Origin: Nemertoderma westbladi
Lineage: Eukaryota; Xenacoelomorpha; Nemertodermatida; Nemertodermatidae
Length of the DNA stretch: 64,000 bases
Assembly: GCA_032718475.1 (NCBI GenBank)
Contig: JAUCBJ010003088.1
Span: 1 to 64,000 of the forward strand
Reading direction: 5' to 3'
Part shown: piece after piece, positions 22,377 to 35,900 of the stretch
Layout: every line of letters starts with the position of its first letter
Numbering within the stretch: position 1 is the stretch's first letter
The notes under the pieces: model-generated
Told to the model about the DNA's origin: nothing
Databases searched by the model: none
Seen by the model: the letters and a program-made list of their open reading frames with translations, nothing else
Program-made: the position numbers and the translations under genes

Positions 22377-25300
22377 TCATACAGCAGTTAGAACCAGTAC
22401 TCCTATATGGAGTCCATCATACAGCCTATATGGAGTCCATCAATCAGAAGTTAGAACCAGTACTCCTATATGGAGTCCATCAATCAGAATCAGAAGTTAG
22501 AACCAGTACTCCTATATGGAGTCCATCATACAGCAGTTAGAACCAGTACTCCTATATGGAGTCCATCAATCATAAGTTAGAACCAGTACTCCTATATGGA
22601 GTCCATCATACAGCAGTTAGAACCAGTACTCATATATGGAGTCCATCATACAGAAGTTAGAACCAGTACTCCTATATGGAGTCCATCATACAAAAGTTAG
22701 AACCAGTACTCCTATATGGAGTCCATCATACAGCAGTTAGAATCAGTACTCCTATATGGAGTCCATCATACAAAAGTTAGAACCAGTACTCCTATATGGA
22801 GTCCATCAATCATAAGTTAGAACCAGTACTCCTATATGGAGTCCATCAATCATAAGTTAGAACCAGTACTCCTATATGGAGTCCATCATACAGCAGTTAG
22901 AACCAGTACTCCTATATGGAGTCCATCATACAGAAGTTAGAACCAGTACTCCTATATGGAGTCCATCATACAGCAGTTAGAACCAGTACTCCTATATGGA
23001 GTCCATCAATCAGAAGTTAGAACCAGTACTCCTATATGGAGTCCATCATACAGCAGTTAGAACCAGTACTCCTATATGGAGTCCATCATACAGCTGTTAG
23101 AACCAGTACTCCTATATGGAGTCCATCATACAGCAGTTAGAACCAGTACTCCTATATGGAGTCCATCATACAGCAGTTAGAACCAGTACTCCTATATGGA
23201 GTCCATCATACAGAAGTTAGAACTAGTACTCCTATATGGAGTCCATCATACAGCAGTTAGAACCAGTACTCCTATATGGAGTCTATCATACAGCAGTTAG
23301 AACCAGTACTCCTATATGGAGTCCATCATACAGCTGTTAGAACCAGTACTCCTATATGGAGTCCATCATACAGCTGTTAGAACCAGTACTCCTATATGGA
23401 GTCCATCATACAGCAGTTAGAATCAGTACTCCTATATGGAGTCCATCATACAACTCCTATATGGAGTCCATCATACAGCAGTTAGAATCAGTACTCCTAT
23501 ATGGAGTCCATCATACAGCAGTTAGAACCAGTACTCCTATATGGAGTCCATCATGCAGCAGTTAGAACCAGTACTCCTATATGGAGTCCATCATACAGCA
23601 GTTAGAACCAGTACTCCTATATGGAGTCCATCATGCAGCAGTTAGAACCAGTACTCCTATATGGAGTCCATCATACAGCAGTTAGAACCAGTACTCCTAT
23701 ATGGAGTCCATCATACAGCAGTTAGAATCAGTACTCCTATATGGAGTTCATCAATCAGCAGTTAGAACCAGTACTCCTATATGGAGTCTATCAATCAGAA
23801 GTTAGAACCAGTACTCCTTTATGGAGTCCATCATACAGTAATTAGAACCAGTACTCCTCAATCAGCAGTTAGAACCAGTACTCCTTTATGGAGTCCATCA
23901 ATCAGAAGTTAGAACCAGTACTCCTATATGGAGTCCATCATACAGCAGTTAGAACCAGTACTCCTATATGGAGTCCATCATACAGCAGTTAGAATCAGTA
24001 CTCCTATATGGAGTTCATCAATCAGCAGTTAGAACCAGTATTCCTATATGGAGTCTATCAATCAGAAGTTAGAACCAGTACTCCTTTATGGAGTCCATCA
24101 TACAGTAATTAGAACCAGTACTCCTCAATCAGCAGTTAGAACCAGTACTCATTTATGGAGTCCATCAATCAGAAGTTAGAACCAGTACTCCTATATGGAG
24201 TCCATCAATCAGAAGTTAGAACCAGTACTCCTATATGGAGTCCATCAATCAGAAGTTAGAACCAGTACTCCTATATGGAGTCCATCATACAGCAGTTAGA
24301 ACCAGTACTCCTATATGGAGTCCATCAATCAGAATCAGAAGTTAGAACCAGTACTCCTATATGGAGTCCATCATACAGCAGTTAGAACAAGTACTCCTAT
24401 ATGGAGTCCATCATACAGCAGTTAGAACCAGTACTCCTATATGGAGTCCATCATACAGCAGTTAGAACCAGTACTCCTATATGGAGTCCCATCATACAGC
24501 AGTTAGAACCAGTACTCCTATATGGAGCATTAATCAGCAGATAGAACCAGGAACCAGTACTCCTATATGGATTCCATCATACAGAAGTTAGAACCAGTAC
24601 TCCTATATGGAGTCCATCAATCAGAAGTTAGAACCAGTACTCCTATATGGATTCCATCAATCAGCAGTTAGAACCAGTACTCCTATATGGAGTCCATCAT
24701 ACAGCAGTTAGAACCAGTACTCCTATATGGAGTCCATCATACAGCAGTTAGAACCAGTACTCCTATATGGAGTCCATCATACAGCAGTTAGACCCAGTAC
24801 TCCTATATGGAGTCCATCAATCATAAGTTAGAACCAGTACTCCTATATGGAGTCCATCATACAGCAGTTAGAACCAGTACTCCTATATGGAGTCCATCAT
24901 ACAGCAGTTAGAACCAGTACTCCTATATGGAGTCCATCATACAGCAGTTAGACCCAGTACTCCTATATGGAGTCCATCAATCATAAGTTAGAACCAGTAC
25001 TCCTATATGGAGTCCATCATACAGCTGTTAGAACCAGTACTCCTATATGGAGTCCATCATACAGCAGTTAGAACCAGTACTCCTATATGGAGTCCATCAT
25101 ACAGCAGTTAGAACCAGTACTCCTATATGGAGTCCATCATACAGAAGTTAGAACTAGTACTCCTATATGGAGTCCATCATACAGCAGTTAGAACCAGTAC
25201 TCCTATATGGAGTCTATCATACAGCAGTTAGAACCAGTACTCCTATATGGAGTCCATCAATCATAAGTTAGAACCAGTACTCCTATATGGAGTCCATCAT

Positions 25301-25442
25301 ACAGCAGTTAGAACCAGTACTCCTATATGGAGTCCATCATACAGCTGTTAGAACCAGTACTCCTATATGGAGTCCATCATACAGCTGTTAGAACCAGTAC
25401 TCCTATATGGAGTCCATCATACAGCAGTTAGAACCAGTACTC
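22377..25442. repeat. 3-kb duplicated satellite segment, copy 2
   Basis: Second copy of the segment at 11100-14165 (offset 11,277 bp). Its left border coincides with a broken monomer at 22335-22350 where CTCCTATA runs directly into AGAAGTTAG, as expected at a recombination junction. Confidence 0.85.
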
Positions 25443-26210
25443 CTATATGGAGCATCAATCAGCAGATAGAACCAGGAACCAGTATTCCTATATGGATTCC
25501 ATCATACAGCAGTTAGAATCAGTACTCATATATGGAGTCCATCATACAACTCCTATATGGAGTCCATCATACAGCAGTTAGAATCAGTACTCCTATATGG
25601 AGTCCATCATACAGCAGTTAGAACCAGTACTCCTATATGGAGTCCATCATGCAGCAGTTAGAACCAGTACTCCTATATGGAGTCCATCATACAGCAGTTA
25701 GAATCAGTACTCCTATATGGAGTTCATCAATCAGCAGTTAGAACCAGTACTCCTATATGGAGTCTATCAATCAGAAGTTAGAACCAGTACTCCTTTATGG
25801 AGTCCATCATACAGTAATTAGAACCAGTACTCCTCAATCAGCAGTTAGAACCAGTACTCCTTTATGGAGTCCATCAATCATAAGTTAGAACCAGTACTCC
25901 TATATGGAGTCCATCATACAGCAGTTAGAACCAGTACTCCTATATGGAGTCCATCATACAGCAGTTAGAATCAGTACTCCTATATGGAGTTCATCAATCA
26001 GCAGTTAGAACCAGTACTCCTATATGGAGTCTATCAATCAGAAGTTAGAACCAGTACTCCTTTATGGAGTCCATCATACAGTAATTAGAACCAGTACTCC
26101 TCAATCAGCAATTAGAACCAGTACTCCTTTATGGAGTCCATCAATCAGAAGTTAGAACCAGTACTCCTATATGGAGTCCATCAATCATAAGTTAGAACCA
26201 GTACTCCTAT

Positions 26211-29200
26211 ATGGAGTCCATCATACAGCAGTTAGAACCAGTACTCATATATGGAGTCCATCATACAGAAGTTAGAACCAGTACTCCTATATGGAGTCCA
26301 TCATACAAAAGTTATAACCAGTACTCCTATATGGAGTCCATCATACAGCAGTTAGAATCAGTACTCCTATATGGAGTCCATCATACAGCAGTTAGAATCA
26401 GTACTCCTATATGGAGTTCATCAATCAGCAGTTAGAACCAGTACTCCTATATGGAGTCTATCAATCAGAAGTTAGAACCAGTACTCCTTTATGGAGTCCA
26501 TCATACAGTAATTAGAACCAGTACTCCTCAATCAGCAGTTAGAACCAGTACTCCTTTATGGAGTCCATCAATCAGAAGTTAGAACCAGTACTCCTATATG
26601 GAGTCCATCATACAGCAGTTAGAACCAGTACTCCTATATGGAGTCCATCATACAGCAGTTAGAATCAGTACTCCTATATGGAGTTCATCAATCAGCAGTT
26701 AGAACCAGTACTCCTATATGGAGTCTATCAATCAGAAGTTAGAACCAGTACTCCTTTATGGAGTCCATCATACAGTAATTAGAACCAGTACTCCTCAATC
26801 AGCAATTAGAACCAGTACTCCTTTATGGAGTCCATCAATCAGAAGTTAGAACCAGTACTCCTATATGGAGTCCATCAATCATAAGTTAGAACCAGTACTC
26901 CTATATGGAGTCCATCATACAGCAGTTAGAACCAGTACTCATATATGGAGTCCATCATACAGAAGTTAGAACCAGTACTCCTATATGGAGTCCATCATAC
27001 AAAAGTTAGAACCAGTACTCCTATATGGAGTCCATCATACAGCAGTTAGAATCAGTACTCCTATATGGAGTCCATCATACAAAAGTTAGAACCAGTACTC
27101 CTATATGGAGTCCATCAATCATAAGTTAGAACCAGTACTCCTATATGGAGTCCATCAATCATAAGTTAGAACCAGTACTCCTATATGGAGTCCATCATAC
27201 AGCAGTTAGAACCAGTACTCCTATATGGAGTCCATCATACAGAAGTTAGAACTAGTACTCCTATATGGAGTCCATCATACAGCAGTTAGAACCAGTACTC
27301 CTATATGGAGTCCATCATACAGCTGTTAGAACCAGTACTCCTATATGGAGTCCATCATACAGCTGTTAGAACCAGTACTCCTATATGGAGTCCATCATAC
27401 AGCAGTTAGAACCAGTACTCCTATATGGAGCATCAATCAGCAGATAGAACCAGGAACCAGTATTCCTATATGGATTCCATCATACAGCAGTTAGAATCAG
27501 TACTCCTATATGGAGTCCATCATACAACTCCTATATGGAGTCCATCATACAGCAGTTAGAATCAGTACTCCTATATGGAGTCCATCATACAGCAGTTAGA
27601 ACCAGTACTCCTATATGGAGTCCATCATGCAGCAGTTAGAACCAGTACTCCTATATGGAGTCCATCATACAGCAGTTAGAATCAGTATTCCTATATGGAG
27701 TTCATCAATCAGCAGTTAGAACCAGTACTCCTATATGGAGTCTATCAATCAGAAGTTAGAACCAGTACTCCTTTATGGAGTCCATCATACAGTAATTAGA
27801 ACCAGTACTCCTCAATCAGCAGTTAGAACCAGTACTCCTTTATGGAGTCCATCAATCAGAAGTTAGAACCAGTACTCCTATATGGAGTCCATCATACAGC
27901 AGTTAGAACCAGTACTCCTATATGGAGTCCATCATACAGCAGTTAGAATCAGTACTCCTATATGGAGTTCATCAATCAGCAGTTAGAACCAGTACTCCTA
28001 TATGGAGTCTATCAATCAGAAGTTAGAACCAGTACTCCTTTATGGAGTCCATCATACAGTAATTAGAACCAGTACTCCTCAATCAGCAGTTAGAACCAGT
28101 ACTCCTTTATGGAGTCCATCAATCAGAAGTTAGAACCAGTACTCCTATATGGAGTCCATCAATCATAAGTTAGAACCAGTACTCCTATATGGAGTCCATC
28201 ATACAGCAGTTAGAACCAGTACTCATATATGGAGTCCATCATACAGAAGTTAGAACCAGTACTCCTATATTGAGTCCATCATACAAAAGTTAGAACCAGT
28301 ACTCCTATATGGAGTCCATCATACAGCAGTTAGAATCAGTACTCCTATATGGAGTCCATCATACAGCAGTTAGAATCAGTACTCCTATATGGAGTTCATC
28401 AATCAGCAGTTAGAACCAGTACTCCTATATGGAGTCTATCAATCAGAAGTTAGAACCAGTACTCCTTTATGGAGTCCATCATACAGTAATTAGAACCAGT
28501 ACTCCTCAATCAGCAGTTAGAACCAGTACTCCTTTATGGAGTCCATCAATCAGAAGTTAGAACCAGTACTCCTATATGGAGTCCATCATACAGCAGTTAG
28601 AACCAGTACTCCTATATGGAGTCCATCATACAGCAGTTAGAATCAGTACTCCTATATGGAGTTCATCAATCAGCAGTTAGAACCAGTACTCCTATATGGA
28701 GTCTATCAATCAGAAGTTAGAACCAGTACTCCTTTATGGAGTCCATCATACAGTAATTAGAACCAGTACTCCTCAATCAGCAGTTAGAACCAGTACTCCT
28801 TTATGGAGTCCATCAATCAGAAGTTAGAACCAGTACTCCTATATGGAGTCCATCAATCATAAGTTAGAACCAGTACTCCTATATGGAGTCCATCATACAG
28901 CAGTTAGAACCAGTACTCATATATGGAGTCCATCATACAGAAGTTAGAACCAGTACTCCTATATGGAGTCCATCATACAAAAGTTAGAACCAGTACTCCT
29001 ATATGGAGTCCATCATACAGCAGTTAGAATCAGTACTCCTATATGGAGTCCATCATACAAAAGTTAGAACCAGTACTCCTATATGGAGTCAATCAATCAT
29101 AAGTTAGAACCAGTACTCCTATATGGAGTCCATCAATCATAAGTTAGAACCAGTACTCCTATATGGAGTCCATCATACAGCAGTTAGAACCAGTACTCCT
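26211..29200. repeat. Nested 694-bp and 1,978-bp satellite duplications
   Basis: The variant GTACTCATATATGG lies at 26241, 26935, 28219 and 28913. The spacing is 694 bp within each pair and 1,978 bp between pairs, so a 694-bp duplication sits inside a 1,978-bp tandem repeat. The neighbouring CATACAAAAG monomers recur in the same order. Confidence 0.8.
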
Positions 29201-32200
29201 ATATGGAGTCCATCATACAGAAGTTAGAACCAGTACTCCTATATGGAGTCCATCATACAGCAGTTAGAACCAGTACTCCTATATGGAGTCCATCAATCAG
29301 AAGTTAGAACCAGTAATCCTATATGGAGTCCATCATACAGCAGTTAGAACCAGTACTCCTATATGGAGTCCATCATACAGCTGTTAGAACCAGTACTCCT
29401 ATATGGAGTCCATCATACAGCAGTTAGAACCAGTACTCCTATATGGAGTCCATCATACAGCAGTTAGAACCAGTACTCCTATATGGAGTCCATCATACAG
29501 AAGTTAGAACTAGTACTCCTATATGGAGTCCATCATACAGCAGTTAGAACCAGTACTCCTATATGGAGTCTATCATACAGCAGTTAGAACCAGTACTCCT
29601 ATATGGAGTCCATCAATCATAAGTTAGAACCAGTACTCCTATATGGAGTCCTTCATACAGCAGTTAGAACCAGTACTCCTATATGGATTCCATCATACAA
29701 CTCCTATATGGAGTCCATCATACAGCAGTTAGAATCAGTACTCCTATATGGAGTCCATCATACAGCAGTTAGAACCAGTACTCCTATATGGAGTCCATCA
29801 TGCAGCAGTTAGAACCAGTACTCCTATATGGAGTCCATCATACAGCAGTTAGAACCAGTACTCCTATATGGAGTCCATCATACAGCAGTTAGAATCAGTA
29901 CTCCTATATGGAGTTCATCAATCAGCAGTTAGAACCAGTACTCCTATATGGAGTCTATCAATCAGAAGTTAGAACCAGTACTACTTTATGGAGTCCATCA
30001 TACAGTAATTAGAACCAGTACTCCTCAATCAGCAGTTAGAACCAGTACTCCTTTATGGAGTCCATCAATCAGAAGTTAGAACCAGTACTCCTATATGGAG
30101 TCCATCATACAGCAGTTAGAACCAGTACTCCTATATGGAGTCCATCATACAGCAGTTAGAATCAGTACTCCTATATGGAGTTCATCAATCAGCAGTTAGA
30201 ACCAGGAACCAGTATTCCTATATGGATTCCATCATACAGCAGTTAGAATCAGTACTCCTATATGGAGTCCATCATACAACTCCTATATGGAGTCCATCAT
30301 ACAGCAGTTAGAATCAGTACTCCTATATGGAGTCCATCATACAGCAGTTAGAACCAGTACTCCTATATGGAGTCCATCATGCAGCAGTTAGAACCAGTAC
30401 TCCTATATGGAGTCCATCATACAGCAGTTAGAACCAGTACTCCTATATGGAGTCCATCATACAGCAGTTAGAATCAGTACTCCTATATGGAGTTCATCAA
30501 TCAGCAGTTAGAACCAGTACTCCTATATGGAGTCTATCAATCAGAAGTTAGAACCAGTACTCCTTTATGGAGTCCATCATACAGTAATTAGAACCAGTAC
30601 TCCTCAATCAGCAGTTAGAACCAGTACTCCTTTATGGAGTCCATCAATCAGAAGTTAGAACCAGTACTCCTATATGGAGTCCATCATACAGCAGTTAGAA
30701 CCAGTACTCCTATATGGAGTCCATCATACAGCAGTTAGAATCAGTACTCCTATATGGAGTTCATCAATCAGCAGTTAGAACCAGTACTCCTATATGGAGT
30801 CTATCAATCAGAAGTTAGAACCAGTACTCCTTTATGGAGTCCATCATACAGTAATTAGAACCAGTACTCCTCAATCAGCAGTTAGAACCAGTACTCCTTT
30901 ATGGAGTCCATCAATCAGAAGTTAGAACCAGTACTCCTATATGGAGTCCATCAATCAGAAGTTAGAACCAGTACTCCTATATGGAGTCCATCAATCAGAA
31001 GTTAGAACCAGTACTCCTATATGGAGTCCATCATACAGCAGTTAGAACCAGTACTCCTATATGGAGTCCATCAATCAGAATCAGAAGTTAGAACCAGTAC
31101 TCCTATATGGAGTCCATCATACAGCAGTTAGAACAAGTACTCCTATATGGAGTCCATCATACAGCAGTTAGAACCAGTACTCCTATATGGAGTCCATCAT
31201 ACAGCAGTTAGAACCAGTACTCCTATATGGAGTCCCATCATACAGCAGTTAGAACCAGTACTCCTATATGGAGTCCATCAATCAGCAGATAGAACCAGGA
31301 ACCAGTACTCCTATATGGAGTCCATCATACAGCAGTTAGAACCAGTACTCCTATATGGAGTCCATCATATCAGAAGTTAGAACCAGTACTCCTATATGGA
31401 GTCCATCAATCAGCAGTTAGAACCAGTACTCCTATATGGAGTCCATCATACAGCAGTTAGAACCAGTACTCCTATATGGAGTCCATCATACAGCAGTTAG
31501 AACCAGTACTCCTATATGGAGTCCATCATACAGCAGTTAGACCCAGTACTCCTATATGGAGTCCATCAATCATAAGTTAGAACCAGTACTCCTATATGGA
31601 GTCCATCATACAGCAGTTAGAACCAGTACTCCTATATGGAGTCCATCATACAGCAGTTAGAACCAGTACTCCTATATGGAGTCCATCATACAGCAGTTAG
31701 AACCAGTACTCCTATATGGAGTCCATCAATCATAAGTTAGAACCAGTACTCCTATATGGAGTCCATCATACAGCTGTTAGAACCAGTACTCCTATATGGA
31801 GTCCATCATACAGTAATTAGAACCAGTACTCCTCAATCAGCAGTTAGAACCAGTACTCCTTTATGGAGTCCATCAATCAGAAGTTAGAACCAGTACTCCT
31901 ATATGGAGTCCATCATACAGCAGTTAGAACCAGTACTCCTATATGGAGTCCATCATACAGCAGTTAGAACCAGTACTCCTATATGGAGTTCATCAATCAG
32001 CAGTTAGAACCAGGAACCAGTATTCCTATATGGATTCCATCATACAGCAGTTAGAATCAGTACTCCTATATGGAGTCCATCATACAACTCCTATATGGAG
32101 TCCATCATACAGCAGTTAGAATCAGTACTCCTATATGGAGTCCATCATACAGCAGTTAGAACCAGTACTCCTATATGGAGTCCATCATGCAGCAGTTAGA

Positions 32201-32941
32201 ACCAGTACTCCTATATGGAGTCCATCATACAGCAGTTAGAACCAGTACTCCTATATGGAGTCCATCATACAGCAGTTAGAATCAGTACTCCTATATGGAG
32301 TTCATCAATCAGCAGTTAGAACCAGTACTCCTATATGGAGTCTATCAATCAGAAGTTAGAACCAGTACTCCTTTATGGAGTCCATCATACAGTAATTAGA
32401 ACCAGTACTCCTCAATCAGCAGTTAGAACCAGTACTCCTTTATGGAGTCCATCAATCAGAAGTTAGAACCAGTACTCCTATATGGAGTCCATCATACAGC
32501 AGTTAGAACCAGTACTCCTATATGGAGTCCATCATACAGCAGTTAGAATCAGTACTCCTATATGGAGTTCATCAATCAGCAGTTAGAACCAGTACTCCTA
32601 TATGGAGTCTATCAATCAGAAGTTAGAACCAGTACTCCTTTATGGAGTCCATCATACAGTAATTAGAACCAGTACTCCTCAATCAGCAGTTAGAACCAGT
32701 ACTCCTTTATGGAGTCCATCAATCAGAAGTTAGAACCAGTACTCCTATATGGAGTCCATCAATCAGAAGTTAGAACCAGTACTCCTATATGGAGTCCATC
32801 AATCAGAAGTTAGAACCAGTACTCCTATATGGAGTCCATCATACAGCAGTTAGAACCAGTACTCCTATATGGAGTCCATCAATCAGAATCAGAAGTTAGA
32901 ACCAGTACTCCTATATGGAGTCCATCATACAGCAGTTAGAA

Positions 32942-35900
32942 CAAGTACTCCTATATGGAGTCCATCATACAGCAGTTAGAACCAGTACTCCTATATGGAG
33001 TCCATCATACAGCAGTTAGAACCAGTACTCCTATATGGAGTCCCATCATACAGCAGTTAGAACCAGTACTCCTATATGGAGCATCAATCAGCAGATAGAA
33101 CCAGGAACCAGTACTCCTATATGGATTCCATCATACAGCAGTTAGAACCAGTACTCCTATATGGAGTCCATCAATCAGAAGTTAGAACCAGTACTCCTAT
33201 ATGGATTCCATCAATCAGCAGTTAGAACCAGTACTCCTATATGGAGTCCATCATACAGCAGTTAGAACCAGTACTCCTATATGGAGTCCATCATACAGCA
33301 GTTAGAACCAGTACTCCTATATGGAGTCCATCATACAGCAGTTAGACCCAGTACTCCTATATGGAGTCCATCAATCATAAGTTAGAACCAGTACTCCTAT
33401 ATGGAGTCCATCATACAGCAGTTAGAACCAGTACTCCTATATGGAGTCCATCATACAGCAGTTAGAACCAGTACTCCTATATGGAGTCCATCATACAGCA
33501 GTTAGACCCAGTACTCCTATATGGAGTCCATCAATCATAAGTTAGAACCAGTACTCCTATATGGAGTCCATCATACAGCTGTTAGAACCAGTACTCCTAT
33601 ATGGAGTCCATCATACAGCAGTTAGAACCAGTACTCCTATATGGAGTCCATCATACAGCAGTTAGAACCAGTACTCCTATATGGAGTCCATCATACAGAA
33701 GTTAGAACTAGTACTCCTATATGGAGTCCATCATACAGCAGTTAGAACCAGTACTCCTATATGGAGTCTATCATACAGCAGTTAGAACCAGTACTCCTAT
33801 ATGGAGTCCATCAATCATAAGTTAGAACCAGTACTCCTATATGGAGTCCATCATACAGCAGTTAGAACCAGTACTCCTATATGGAGTCCATCATACAGCT
33901 GTTAGAACCAGTACTCCTATATGGAGTCCATCATACAGCTGTTAGAACCAGTACTCCTATATGGAGTCCATCATACAGCAGTTAGAACCAGTACTCCTAT
34001 ATGGAGCATCAATCAGCAGATAGAACCAGGAACCAGTATTCCTATATGGATTCCATCATACAGCAGTTAGAATCAGTACTCCTATATGGAGTCCATCATA
34101 CAACTCCTATATGGAGTCCATCATACAGCAGTTAGAATCAGTACTCCTATATGGAGTCCATCATACAGCAGTTAGAACCAGTACTCCTATATGGAGTCCA
34201 TCATGCAGCAGTTAGAACCAGTACTCCTATATGGAGTCCATCATACAGCAGTTAGAACCAGTACTCCTATATGGAGTCCATCATACAGCAGTTAGAATCA
34301 GTACTCCTATATGGAGTTCATCAATCAGCAGTTAGAACCAGTACTCCTATATGGAGTCTATCAATCAGAAGTTAGAACCAGTACTCCTTTATGGAGTCCA
34401 TCATACAGTAATTAGAACCAGTACTCCTCAATCAGCAGTTAGAACCAGTACTCCTTTATGGAGTCCATCAATCAGAAGTTAGAACCAGTACTCCTATATG
34501 GAGTCCATCATACAGCAGTTAGAACCAGTACTCCTATATGGAGTCCATCATACAGCAGTTAGAATCAGTACTCCTATATGGAGTTCATCAATCAGCAGTT
34601 AGAACCAGTACTCCTATATGGAGTCTATCAATCAGAAGTTAGAACCAGTACTCCTTTATGGAGTCCATCATACAGTAATTAGAACCAGTACTCCTCAATC
34701 AGCAGTTAGAACCAGTACTCCTTTATGGAGTCCATCAATCAGAAGTTAGAACCAGTACTCCTATATGGAGTCCATCAATCAGAAGTTAGAACCAGTACTC
34801 CTATATGGAGTCCATCAATCAGAAGTTAGAACCAGTACTCCTATATGGAGTCCATCATACAGCAGTTAGAACCAGTACTCCTATATGGAGTCCATCAATC
34901 AGAATCAGAAGTTAGAACCAGTACTCCTATATGGAGTCCATCATACAGCAGTTAGAACAAGTACTCCTATATGGAGTCCATCATACAGCAGTTAGAACCA
35001 GTACTCCTATATGGAGTCCATCATACAGCAGTTAGAACCAGTACTCCTATATGGAGTCCCATCATACAGCAGTTAGAACCAGTACTCCTATATGGAGCAT
35101 CAATCAGCAGATAGAACCAGGAACCAGTACTCCTATATGGATTCCATCATACAGCAGTTAGAACCAGTACTCCTATATGGAGTCCATCAATCAGAAGTTA
35201 GAACCAGTACTCCTATATGGATTCCATCAATCAGCAGTTAGAACCAGTACTCCTATATGGAGTCCATCATACAGCAGTTAGAACCAGTACTCCTATATGG
35301 AGTCCATCATACAGCAGTTAGAACCAGTACTCCTATATGGAGTCCATCATACAGCAGTTAGACCCAGTACTCCTATATGGAGTCCATCAATCATAAGTTA
35401 GAACCAGTACTCCTATATGGAGTCCATCATACAGCAGTTAGAACCAGTACTCCTATATGGAGTCCATCATACAGCAGTTAGAACCAGTACTCCTATATGG
35501 AGTCCATCATACAGCAGTTAGACCCAGTACTCCTATATGGAGTCCATCAATCATAAGTTAGAACCAGTACTCCTATATGGAGTCCATCATACAGCTGTTA
35601 GAACCAGTACTCCTATATGGAGTCCATCATACAGCAGTTAGAACCAGTACTCCTATATGGAGTCCATCATACAGCAGTTAGAACCAGTACTCCTATATGG
35701 AGTCCATCATACAGAAGTTAGAACTAGTACTCCTATATGGAGTCCATCATACAGCAGTTAGAACCAGTACTCCTATATGGAGTCTATCATACAGCAGTTA
35801 GAACCAGTACTCCTATATGGAGTCCATCAATCATAAGTTAGAACCAGTACTCCTATATGGAGTCCATCATACAGCAGTTAGAACCAGTACTCCTATATGG

